10,373 nucleotides of DNA from Candidatus Dojkabacteria bacterium (GTDB lineage Bacteria > Patescibacteriota > Dojkabacteria > B142 > OLB20). Position 1 is the first letter of the stretch. The number at the start of each line of letters is the position of its first letter. The stretch is from the NCBI GenBank assembly GCA_020429485.1, contig JAGQLK010000029.1:1-10373 (forward strand), given 5' to 3'. A program made the position numbers and the translations under genes. The notes below the pieces were generated by a model. That model made no database searches. It saw nothing but the letters and a program-made list of their open reading frames with translations, and was not told the origin of the DNA. Shown here one piece after another: positions 1 to 6,243 of this stretch.

Positions 1-11
1 TTATTTTTCAT
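1..11 (-). CDS. Possible start of a gene running off the left edge (3 codons)
   Basis: On the minus strand an ATG at 11-9 is followed by AAA, AAT and the edge of the window. About 17 nt upstream is TATATT (34-29), a reasonable -10. TTGCCC (55-50) could be a -35 with a short 15-bp spacer. The ATG also lies just past the terminator-like hairpin at 80-110, so a new transcription unit would fit. Only three codons are visible, so nothing can be said of the product, and this may be chance. Confidence 0.2.
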
Positions 12-79
12 AGTAACACTAATTTTTGAATATAATTAAACTTTGCCTTGGGCAAGAATATTAAATTTTCTTGTAATAT

Positions 80-110
80 AAAAAAACACGCACAAGAAAT
101 TAGAGTGCGC
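80..110 (-). terminator. Rho-independent terminator
   Basis: Read on the minus strand, GCGCAC (110-105) pairs with GTGCGU (93-88), giving five Watson-Crick pairs and one G-U pair around an 11-nt loop. One base later a run of seven U follows (86-80). It would end the candidate small RNA and possibly readthrough from rarA, whose stop codon lies about 200 nt upstream. Confidence 0.6.
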
Positions 111-182
111 TCCAAATTTTAATTAAGTTTTATGTTTTTTTTGGGTTTTTGGCCGTTTTCAAAGAATTTTTAACATACGCGA
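80..182 (-). ncRNA. Candidate small RNA gene, about 100 nt
   Basis: The call rests on transcription signals, not on family recognition. A perfect TTGACA (218-213) and an extended -10 (TGT-TATAGA, 197-189) predict a start near 182 on the minus strand. A hairpin with a run of seven U ends the unit at 80. Between them the only ATG-initiated frame is five codons (MLKIL). The body is A-rich and mostly unstructured before the terminator, as in some base-pairing small RNAs. It could instead be a short leader or a decayed gene. No known RNA family is recognised. Confidence 0.45.
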
Positions 183-188
183 GTCTTT

Positions 189-218
189 TCTATAACACAG
201 AAAAGCCAATATTGTCAA
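189..218 (-). promoter_or_regulatory. Promoter of the candidate small RNA
   Basis: On the minus strand, TTGACA (218-213, 6/6) is followed by an 18-bp spacer and TATAGA (194-189, 4/6), with a TG one base upstream of the -10 (197-196). It has the best -35 in the window. It points away from rarA and into the non-coding end of the window. Confidence 0.55.
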
Positions 219-313
219 TACTTAGGAGGGAAAATTGAGAAAATTCAGTAAATTTAGGGTTTTTAAAGAAATTTTGGCATTTTTACCGAAAAAATATCAA
301 ATTAAATAAATAT

Positions 314-1519
314 TTAATCCCAATCTGGAACATAATACTTCCTATTTTTTAAATTGTCAGGAAGATATTGTTGATCAATCTTTTTACCATTATTTTGCTC
401 TTCTCTCCAAGTATATCTAACATGCCCATTACCATATCCCATACCTTTCACCACCTTATTTACTGGATTTCTTAGATGTAATGGGATTGGATCTAAGTTC
501 ATATCTTCTACATCTCTTAGTGCTGCAAATATACCATCAGTAGAAGCAATGGACTTAGGGCAGGTAGCTAGATAAGTAGCAGTCTGGGCTAAGATTAGCT
601 GTGATTCAGGCATACCGATCATTTTGACAGCTTGCATGCAGTTAGCTGCTAATACAAGCGCATTTGGACGTGCATTGCCAATATCTTCAGAAGCAAATAT
701 TAGTAGTCTCCTAGCAATAAATGTTGGATCCTCACCTGCTTTAATCATGCGTGCTAAATAATGCAATGTTGCATTAGCATCACCACCTCGCATACTTTTG
801 ATTAAAGCTGATATTGTATCGTAATGATTGTCGCCTTTCTTGTCGTAATAGATCGCCTTTCTTTGTATTGCTTGCTCTGCAGCTTTTAGGTCAACTTTTT
901 TGCCTAAGCTAGCAGCTAAGTCTACTGCATTGATAGCTGTACGAGCATCTCCATTTGAACTTTGCACGATATGTTGAATAGCCTTCTTCTGCCAAGAATT
1001 ATCAGGGAACTCTTTTGTAGCTCTTTCTACAACCTCTGTTATATCCTGTTCGGTTAATTCATTAAGTCTGTATACTTGACTACGAGAAATTAGAGGTGCA
1101 TTAACATAAAAGCCTGGATTTTCAGTAGTAGCACCTATTAGAGTGATAGTCCCATCTTCTACATGAGGCAGAAATGCATCTTGCTGTGCCTTGTTAAAGC
1201 GATGAATTTCATCGACAAACAATATTGTATCTTTGTTAAAAAAGCCTTGATCTTGTTTAGCACCTTCAATTATCTTTCTAACATCTGCTATACCACCTGT
1301 TACAGCAGAAAAATGCACAAAATCTGCATCAATATAATTTGCTATCAATCTAGCCATAGTAGTTTTCCCGCAACCAGGTGGCCCCCATAAAATCATGTTG
1401 GTTATCTTACCCGATCTAAGCATTTTTTCTATTGGCTTGTCTTTACCAATTAAATGGGATTGCCCAATGTAGTCTTCTAATGAATTAGGTCTAAGTTTTT
1501 CTGCTAGAGGTGTAGCCAT
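314..1519 (-). CDS. rarA: Replication-associated recombination protein A (RarA/MgsA), AAA+ ATPase
   Basis: RarA is a clamp-loader-like AAA+ ATPase that acts at stalled replication forks and DNA gaps in the cytoplasm. The 401-residue product is about 45 residues shorter than E. coli RarA but complete. Walker A is GPPGCGKT (46-53) and Walker B is LFVDEIHRF (100-108). Sensor 1 is in TLIGATTENP (126-135), a probable arginine finger is in ISRS (144-147), and sensor 2 is in SNGDART (188-194). The C-terminal MgsA tetramerisation region is recognisable from KSMRGGDANAT (about 241-251), SEDIGNARP (277-285) and the family-typical tail with YLPDNL and YYVP. The ATG has no Shine-Dalgarno but has its own promoter, although it lies only 92 bp behind the kinase block on the same strand. 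Nothing looks broken. The neighbouring kinases are probably not functionally linked. Confidence 0.96.
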   Translation of the reverse strand: MATPLAEKLRPNSLEDYIGQSHLIGKDKPIEKMLRSGKITNMILWGPPGCGKTTMARLIANYIDADFVHFSAVTGGIADVRKIIEGAKQDQGFFNKDTILFVDEIHRFNKAQQDAFLPHVEDGTITLIGATTENPGFYVNAPLISRSQVYRLNELTEQDITEVVERATKEFPDNSWQKKAIQHIVQSSNGDARTAINAVDLAASLGKKVDLKAAEQAIQRKAIYYDKKGDNHYDTISALIKSMRGGDANATLHYLARMIKAGEDPTFIARRLLIFASEDIGNARPNALVLAANCMQAVKMIGMPESQLILAQTATYLATCPKSIASTDGIFAALRDVEDMNLDPIPLHLRNPVNKVVKGMGYGNGHVRYTWREEQNNGKKIDQQYLPDNLKNRKYYVPDWD

Positions 1520-1542
1520 ATAATTATGTTAATACCAAAAAC

Positions 1543-1571
1543 ATAATATCAGCTTTTGCTTTTTGTGTATA
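1543..1571 (-). promoter_or_regulatory. Promoter of rarA
   Basis: On the minus strand, TATACA (1571-1566, 4/6 to TTGACA) is followed by a 17-bp spacer and TATTAT (1548-1543, 5/6), preceded by TGA (extended -10). The predicted start near 1536 gives a leader of about 17 nt with no Shine-Dalgarno. Confidence 0.45.
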
Positions 1572-1581
1572 CTAGGTATAC
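1567..1581. repeat. Paired GTATAC sites over the rarA -35 region
   Basis: GTATAC occurs twice, separated by TAG, making a 15-bp symmetrical site. On the minus strand it also reads as a near-direct repeat of TAGTATAC. It covers the proposed rarA -35, so it could be an operator. No repressor family can be named from the site. Confidence 0.3.
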
Positions 1582-1611
1582 TATCTTTTGATGTATTTAG
1601 TTGTTTAATAG

Positions 1612-3231
1612 TTATTCGATAGGGAATCTAACGGTAAATGTAGTTCCAAAACCTACTGCACTTCTATATTCCAGACTACCGCCATTTTCTTCTACAACAG
1701 CCTTGATATTTCCTAAGCCAACACCATGACCTTCAATTTCTGTCTGTTCAGCGCCTAGTCTTTGCCCGATATCAAAGATTCGTCTCAAATCTTCTTCCGA
1801 GATTCCTGCTCCTCTGTCTGCAACGGTAAATACCCACTCTCCTCCTCTAACCATTGAGCTAACAACTACATCGGCTTCATCATCGTTATTTGGGCCAGTA
1901 TATTTAAAAGCATTGGAAATTAGATTGTAGGCTATTCTTGTTGCAAGTGTTTGATCTATTGGAACATCACACAGTTCTCCCAAACCAACAGTATCAACAA
2001 TTAGCTGGTTAGCACCATCTACATTTTCCTGTAGTGCGGTTATCATATCCCAAACTAATTCATTTACTTCTGTAAATTGAGCCATCTGTATAGGCTCTTG
2101 TCCTGATAAAATAGCTTTTAATTGAGTATTGATAAACTCCCTCAAAACTGCATATTGCCCTTGCACGGTACTTACGGCACGTTGCAATTTAGGATCATCC
2201 ATCTGATCTATTGCTTTCTGTAAAATACCTGTATACATTTGCATAATAGCTAATGGGGCCTTGATATCGTGAAATACACCTGCACTTCTTTCTGCCAAGC
2301 CTCTTATAAACTCAGCTTTAATTTGTTGATCAATTACCGCTGAAAAAATCTGCATTGCAGTATCAACTTGTTCGAATTCTAGCTCCGATACTGGAGGGTT
2401 CTCCTGATGGAATCCACACACAACTAGCCCATACATCTCGTAATCTTCTTCTCCAGGGCCTACTTTCCTTAATAATGGATGAGCATATGCTGCCCTTGAT
2501 GAATATCTAGCACTAATCTCTTGCCCCTGTATTCTTTTATCTGCATCAAATATTGGTCGATAGCCATTTCTTAGTAGCTGTGAAGCATAGCTGCCTGGCT
2601 TCTCATTTAAAGCAATGAAGCCTTGTTCCCAGAATGTCCCTTCATCAGTTTGGCCTGTTGTTGTTACTCGCTTCTCTAATACATAACCCAGTTGTTCATC
2701 ATGGTGAACAAACGAGATACTTACGGCATCAGCACCTATTAATGTTCCTAACCTATTCGCAACTAATCCGAGTGCCTCCTGTGTGCCATGAACAGAAGCC
2801 ATATCAGCCGCTATTTCATTAATTTCATCCAAAAATGCCTGACTAAGAAGTCTGCTATATTCAGCCCCAGCATGTATAAATGCTGATTGTGTTTCTGATA
2901 CTAGATTAAAGTCCATAGGTTCTTGCTGCTCTGTCCATGAGTGCTCTAATACTGCTCGTGATACAGCATTAAGTATTTCTTCATGTCTATAGCCTGACCT
3001 ATATAGAGCGTCTGCTTGTGCCATAGCAAAGTTATATGCAGCTTCATAGGTCGTGCCTACTTGTTGCTCTACCACGATATAGTGCATAGCATCCCTAAAA
3101 AGTGTATGTGCGAATTGAATACCTGTTTGATCATCATCACTTTCAATTCCTACTGCAAAATATAAGTCTTGAGTAGATTGCAAATCATCTCTTGGAATTA
3201 GTATTTGGGGATTTCTTGGAGCTTCTGACAT
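1612..3231 (-). CDS. Soluble GAF-domain sensor histidine kinase
   Basis: This is a cytosolic histidine kinase of 539 residues with no membrane segment. An all-helical N-terminal region of unknown type (about 20-140) is followed by a GAF-like sensory domain (about 142-300; landmarks DAVSISFV, RAAYAHPLL, GLVVCGFH). The dimerisation helix carries phospho-acceptor H321 in FHDIKAPL. The ATPase domain has an N box NLISNAFKYTG (436-446), G1 DRGAGI (472-477), an F box RRIFDIG (483-489) and G2 GHGVGLG (501-507). The residue four after the histidine is Ala rather than Thr/Asn, the position linked to phosphatase activity in HisKA kinases. A TTG 24 bases further upstream (3255) would add eight residues. 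I prefer the ATG at 3231 because MSEA also begins the preceding kinase, and the TTG falls inside a palindrome. The ligand and the partner regulator are unknown. Confidence 0.88.
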   Translation of the reverse strand: MSEAPRNPQILIPRDDLQSTQDLYFAVGIESDDDQTGIQFAHTLFRDAMHYIVVEQQVGTTYEAAYNFAMAQADALYRSGYRHEEILNAVSRAVLEHSWTEQQEPMDFNLVSETQSAFIHAGAEYSRLLSQAFLDEINEIAADMASVHGTQEALGLVANRLGTLIGADAVSISFVHHDEQLGYVLEKRVTTTGQTDEGTFWEQGFIALNEKPGSYASQLLRNGYRPIFDADKRIQGQEISARYSSRAAYAHPLLRKVGPGEEDYEMYGLVVCGFHQENPPVSELEFEQVDTAMQIFSAVIDQQIKAEFIRGLAERSAGVFHDIKAPLAIMQMYTGILQKAIDQMDDPKLQRAVSTVQGQYAVLREFINTQLKAILSGQEPIQMAQFTEVNELVWDMITALQENVDGANQLIVDTVGLGELCDVPIDQTLATRIAYNLISNAFKYTGPNNDDEADVVVSSMVRGGEWVFTVADRGAGISEEDLRRIFDIGQRLGAEQTEIEGHGVGLGNIKAVVEENGGSLEYRSAVGFGTTFTVRFPIE

Positions 3232-3242
3232 AACTATAGACT

Positions 3243-3264
3243 CGTTAAATATCAATATTTAACG
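3243..3264. repeat. Perfect 22-bp palindrome at the GAF-kinase promoter
   Basis: CGTTAAATAT and its exact reverse complement ATATTTAACG are separated by only CA (arms 3243-3252 and 3255-3264). The site begins four bases past the -10 and covers the predicted transcription start (about 3261). One arm is therefore partly untranscribed, so a DNA operator for a dimeric regulator is more likely than an RNA hairpin. There is no U-tract, which argues against a terminator. Confidence 0.6.
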
Positions 3265-3267
3265 CGA

Positions 3268-3295
3268 ATTATAGCACATCATTTATTACATACAA
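3268..3295 (-). promoter_or_regulatory. Internal promoter before the GAF kinase
   Basis: On the minus strand a perfect TATAAT (3273-3268) is preceded by TGC (extended -10). A weak -35 TTGTAT (3295-3290) lies 16 bp upstream. This allows the third kinase to be expressed separately from the other two, under control of the adjacent palindrome. The leader to the ATG at 3231 would be about 30 nt. Confidence 0.5.
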
Positions 3296-3305
3296 GAGGG
3301 ATTGC

Positions 3306-4286
3306 TTATTGTTCGTAAACAGGAAGTATAAGTGTGAAGGTTGTACCAACACCTACTTCACTACCTATCTGTATTTCTATACCTAATGCATCAGTTAGCT
3401 TCTGTACAGTCGCTAAGCCCAATCCTAATCCTTGAACTTTTGAATCACGAGCAGAATCAGTTCTGACAAATGGACTAAAAATTCTTTCAATGTCGTCTTG
3501 TGAAATACCTACTCCATTATCAGCAATTTCAATCATACCTCTACCATCATCCAATACATCTACGTAGACATCTATTACTCCTTGTGCTTTTCCGGTATGT
3601 GCTGGACAAGAATATTTAATAGCATTGTTAACAAGATTTTGCACTATTCTTGTTACCTTAGCGTGATCCGTTTCAATATCTACAGGGTATTCTGGAACAT
3701 TAATATTTACAATACAATCCTCATCAGTAACTACCATCTGGCTAGCTTCAAGAGCCAATGCATACAAATTAGTCCACATCAAATTAGGTACAATCTCTTG
3801 GTTATATTCCATAACCTGCTCAATCAATTCTGTTGCATATAGTGCCCCTCTATTTATCATGTCTAACATATCCTGCCCTTCTTGAGAGAGATGCTCGTAA
3901 GAAAGTATATCAGTAGCACTTGCAATCCTACCTAATGGGCTTCTGATATCATGAGCCGCTCTTGCTAAACCTAGCTCTAATTCTGTATTACGCTCTTCAA
4001 GTGCCGCAATTATATGCTGCTGTTGATCATAGTTTACTCTCGCAAGCTTTATAGCAGCCCCTACTAAATGAGTAACAGTATTGGCAGCGTGTTCTGGTTC
4101 CCAGTTCTTAATAATATCTGTGCTAAATCTATGAATAGCTGTCATATCCCCAGTTCTTCCTGCATCAAGTATCAGTCCACTGATAAATCTTTCATAGGTA
4201 ACTTGGTGACCATTTAATCTATCCGTCTCACCTAGAGGACCTATCATATTTAATTCTGCTGTACCGTTACTACTTGCTTCTGACAT
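3306..4286 (-). CDS. Soluble sensor histidine kinase, 326 residues
   Basis: This is a cytosolic HisKA/HATPase kinase that would autophosphorylate on histidine and pass phosphate to a response regulator. The first 95 residues or so are helical and match no sensory domain I know. They are followed by a short predicted coiled coil (about 85-110) leading into the dimerisation helix, with H112 in AHDIRSPLGR. The ATPase domain has an N box QNLVNNAIKYS (216-226), G1 DNGVGI (256-261), an F box RIFSPF (268-273) and G2 GLGLGL (286-291). All catalytic boxes are intact. No signal peptide, membrane segment or receiver domain is present. It starts 17 bp after the stop of the minimal kinase without a Shine-Dalgarno sequence, so the two are probably co-transcribed. 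The input signal is unknown. Confidence 0.9.
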   Translation of the reverse strand: MSEASSNGTAELNMIGPLGETDRLNGHQVTYERFISGLILDAGRTGDMTAIHRFSTDIIKNWEPEHAANTVTHLVGAAIKLARVNYDQQQHIIAALEERNTELELGLARAAHDIRSPLGRIASATDILSYEHLSQEGQDMLDMINRGALYATELIEQVMEYNQEIVPNLMWTNLYALALEASQMVVTDEDCIVNINVPEYPVDIETDHAKVTRIVQNLVNNAIKYSCPAHTGKAQGVIDVYVDVLDDGRGMIEIADNGVGISQDDIERIFSPFVRTDSARDSKVQGLGLGLATVQKLTDALGIEIQIGSEVGVGTTFTLILPVYEQ

Positions 4287-4303
4287 TACTATTCAATAAA
4301 TAA

Positions 4304-5035
4304 TTAATTAATAGGTACGCTCAAAGTAACTTGAGTTCCCTGTTCAGGTTCTGAATTTACTGTTATGTAGCCGCCCATTATATCAACTACTATATATCTA
4401 GCAATTGTTGCGCCTAGGCCAGCGTTCAAACTTTCCATATTAGCCTTTGAAAAGGGAGCGAATAAGTTATTCATAGTTTCTAAATCCATACCACATCCGC
4501 TATCTCCAACAGCAATATGCATATAATCTCCGCTTCCATCTCCCAGGTTATCTGTCCAGAATGTTACTGCTACTGTTCCTCCATCTGGAGTATGAGCTAC
4601 AGAGTTATCAATAAGATGCCCAATTGCTTTTAGTAAGTGATTTCCATTAGAACCGTACTGTCTAGGCAATTCACCTTCGCTATCAAGCTCTAAATTCAAT
4701 TCTCTGCCAACAGCTAGTCTTGAAAGTGCACTACCTGTTTCTTGTACTAGATAATCTGTATCTAAACTAACTCTTTCTCTAGTAAAATTTCTTATTTCCT
4801 GCAATTCAGTTATATTTGCAATGATCCTTGTGATTATTTTCGATTGCTCTACTAAAACACCAACATAGCGATCTCTTCTCTCCGGCCTTCCACCTCTTTC
4901 AATTAGATCCGAATATAAGCTCGAATTTGCTACAGCTGTGCCGAGATTATGACTTATCATTCGCCATGCATCCCCAAAACTAATTGAGTCCAAAGGATGC
5001 GCTTCATATTTTTCTGTAAATACTATCTCTGCCAT
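4304..5035 (-). CDS. Minimal soluble histidine kinase (core only), 243 residues
   Basis: This is the first gene of the kinase block and is little more than a kinase core. The likely phospho-acceptor is H29 in ISHNLGTAV. The ATPase domain has an N box HLIDNSVAHTP (140-150), G1 DSGCGM (178-183), an F box LFAPF (191-195) and a reduced G2 AGLGAT (205-210). The acidic residue normally next to the histidine (H-E/D-x-x-T/N) is Asn here, while Thr at +4 is kept. The N box also lacks the usual Lys-Tyr after the conserved Asn. By analogy with EnvZ this could favour phosphatase over kinase activity, but that is inference. With no sensory domain it may take its signal from the paralogous kinases or a protein partner. 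The start codon is the ATG behind the strong promoter. Confidence 0.85.
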   Translation of the reverse strand: MAEIVFTEKYEAHPLDSISFGDAWRMISHNLGTAVANSSLYSDLIERGGRPERRDRYVGVLVEQSKIITRIIANITELQEIRNFTRERVSLDTDYLVQETGSALSRLAVGRELNLELDSEGELPRQYGSNGNHLLKAIGHLIDNSVAHTPDGGTVAVTFWTDNLGDGSGDYMHIAVGDSGCGMDLETMNNLFAPFSKANMESLNAGLGATIARYIVVDIMGGYITVNSEPEQGTQVTLSVPIN

Positions 5036-5073
5036 TATTTTTGTCTATATATATAATGATTATAGAGTGGGCT

Positions 5074-5101
5074 ATTATATCATAATAATATGCATTTACA
5101 A
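5074..5101 (-). promoter_or_regulatory. Promoter of the histidine-kinase block
   Basis: On the minus strand, TTGTAA (5101-5096, 4/6) is followed by a 16-bp spacer and a perfect TATAAT (5079-5074) with an upstream TGA (extended -10). The predicted start near 5067 gives a leader of about 32 nt, very AT-rich and without a Shine-Dalgarno. Confidence 0.6.
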
Positions 5102-5162
5102 AACATATAGAGAGGGAAATTTGTCACATGAAATATAGAAAAAGAACAGAGATTGGAGCTTG

Positions 5163-6113
5163 CTAATTTTCTATATTAATTATATCACTAATTATGTACA
5201 TTGGTCTATCTTGTACCTGTTTATGAATTCTACCTATGTATTCAGATATGATACCTAATACAAATAATTGCGTAATACTGAAGCTTAGATTAATCAATAC
5301 TTGCGAAGTCCAGCCTGGGATTGTTTCTCCCATGAAGTCTACTGCGAGTGCATATCCTACCACTCCTGCTCCAATCACAAGGAAAATAAATGCTAACAAA
5401 TTAGCTAATTTCAGAGGGAAAGAAGAAAAAGAGAATATCGCAGTTAGCGCCAACTGAATCATTTTGCGAACAGGATAGTGTGTTTTACCTGATAATCGTT
5501 CATCTCTATCATACAAAACAAAGCTTTGTTCAAATCCTATCCAATTCGTAAGTCCTCGAATATATCTTTCTTTTTCTTTTATCAATCGCAGTGCATTCAC
5601 TGCTTTTCTATCCAACATTCTAAAATCACCTACATCTTCTGGAATATCATTTGAAACTAAAACATTAAGCAATCTATAGAATATTTTTGCTGTTAATACT
5701 TTCAAGAAAGAATCCTTTCTAGTTCTTCTACGAGCATTTATGACCTCGTATCCTTTTCTCCAACTAATTAACATATCAGAAATTACTTCTGGCGGGTCCT
5801 GTAAGTCAGTATCAATTATGACAACAGCATCTCCTTTTGCATGATCTAACCCTGCAGAAACTGCTACTTGGTGTCCAAAATTTTTAGAGAAGCTGATTAC
5901 TTTAACTTTCTTATCTTCATCTGCTAATCTTGCCAAAATCAACATAGTATCGTCACTACTTCCATCATTAATGAATATTATTTCATAATTATTAGTCAGC
6001 GAAGATAATACTTGTGAGGTTCTTTCATAAAACTTCATTATATTGCCCTCCTCATTGTAAGCAGGTGCAATAATAGAAATGAATGGATTGTCTTGTTCTT
6101 TTGACTTAAGCAT
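5163..6113 (-). CDS. Family 2 membrane glycosyltransferase, GtrB/DPM1-like
   Basis: Enzymes of this type move a sugar from a nucleotide sugar to a polyprenyl phosphate on the cytoplasmic face of the membrane, feeding cell-wall, O-antigen or protein glycosylation. The GT2 domain (about 11-200) shows PAYNEEGN (17-24), NDGSSDDT (49-56), the metal-binding DTDLQDPPE (101-109), GDFRMLDR (162-169) and ERYIRGL (182-188). Two C-terminal membrane segments (about 235-259 and 271-291) are followed by a cytosolic tail with EYIGRIHKQVQDRP, all typical of the GtrB/DPM1 group. The length of 316 residues is normal. The sugar and acceptor cannot be told from sequence. It has its own near-consensus promoter and lies 127 bp before the kinase block on the same strand. 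Confidence 0.92.
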   Translation of the reverse strand: MLKSKEQDNPFISIIAPAYNEEGNIMKFYERTSQVLSSLTNNYEIIFINDGSSDDTMLILARLADEDKKVKVISFSKNFGHQVAVSAGLDHAKGDAVVIIDTDLQDPPEVISDMLISWRKGYEVINARRRTRKDSFLKVLTAKIFYRLLNVLVSNDIPEDVGDFRMLDRKAVNALRLIKEKERYIRGLTNWIGFEQSFVLYDRDERLSGKTHYPVRKMIQLALTAIFSFSSFPLKLANLLAFIFLVIGAGVVGYALAVDFMGETIPGWTSQVLINLSFSITQLFVLGIISEYIGRIHKQVQDRPMYIISDIINIEN

Positions 6114-6134
6114 TGTTTATCTTATTTATATGCA

Positions 6135-6163
6135 ATTATAGTCGATTAATACATATTTCTCAA
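6135..6163 (-). promoter_or_regulatory. Promoter of the glycosyltransferase
   Basis: On the minus strand, TTGAGA (6163-6158, 5/6) is followed by a 17-bp spacer and a perfect TATAAT (6140-6135). It is the only promoter listed here without TG before the -10. The predicted start near 6128 leaves a leader of only about 15 nt. Confidence 0.65.
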
Positions 6164-6192
6164 TTATGCATATTAACTGTCAGGGTTTATTC

Positions 6193-6220
6193 TTGCATTA
6201 ATTGCCACTACTGCTAAAAT
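6193..6220 (+). promoter_or_regulatory. Promoter of the two-TM protein gene
   Basis: TTGCAT (6193-6198, 3/6) is followed by a 16-bp spacer and TAAAAT (6215-6220, 5/6) with TGC immediately upstream (extended -10). The predicted start near 6227 gives a leader of about 17 nt. It is back to back with the glycosyltransferase promoter, with 29 bp between the two -35 boxes. Confidence 0.45.
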
Positions 6221-6243
6221 AAATTAAATTACTCCCTATTAAT

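Larger units (their letters stand above)
1..313. other. AT-rich intergenic region without a long gene
   Basis: This stretch lies downstream of rarA and has no long open frame on either strand. It holds a minus-strand promoter and terminator pair (separate entries), a small inverted repeat TTGCC-TTG-GGCAA at 43-55, and a weak A/T hairpin at 279-295. On the plus strand an AGGAGGG (224-230) lies just before a TTG-initiated 24-codon frame (235-309). The remainder is A/T tracts with nothing recognisable. Confidence 0.6.

Noticed and set aside
1163..1390. Plus-strand frame of 75 codons inside rarA
   Set aside because: It lies antisense to well-conserved rarA motifs, shows no family resemblance, and is rich in Cys, Ile and Ser as antisense frames often are.
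2634..2822. Plus-strand frame antisense to the GAF kinase
   Set aside because: It has no motif or ribosome site and sits opposite a continuous coding region.
3232..3255. TTG at 3255 as start of the GAF kinase
   Set aside because: It lies in the palindrome about six bases from the predicted transcript start. The downstream ATG gives an MSEA start shared with the neighbouring kinase.
5128..5166. 12-codon plus-strand frame after a GAGAGGG
   Set aside because: The spacing to the ATG is long (11 nt), the frame is tiny and ends inside the glycosyltransferase tail, and the purine run is the complement of the CCCTC motif.
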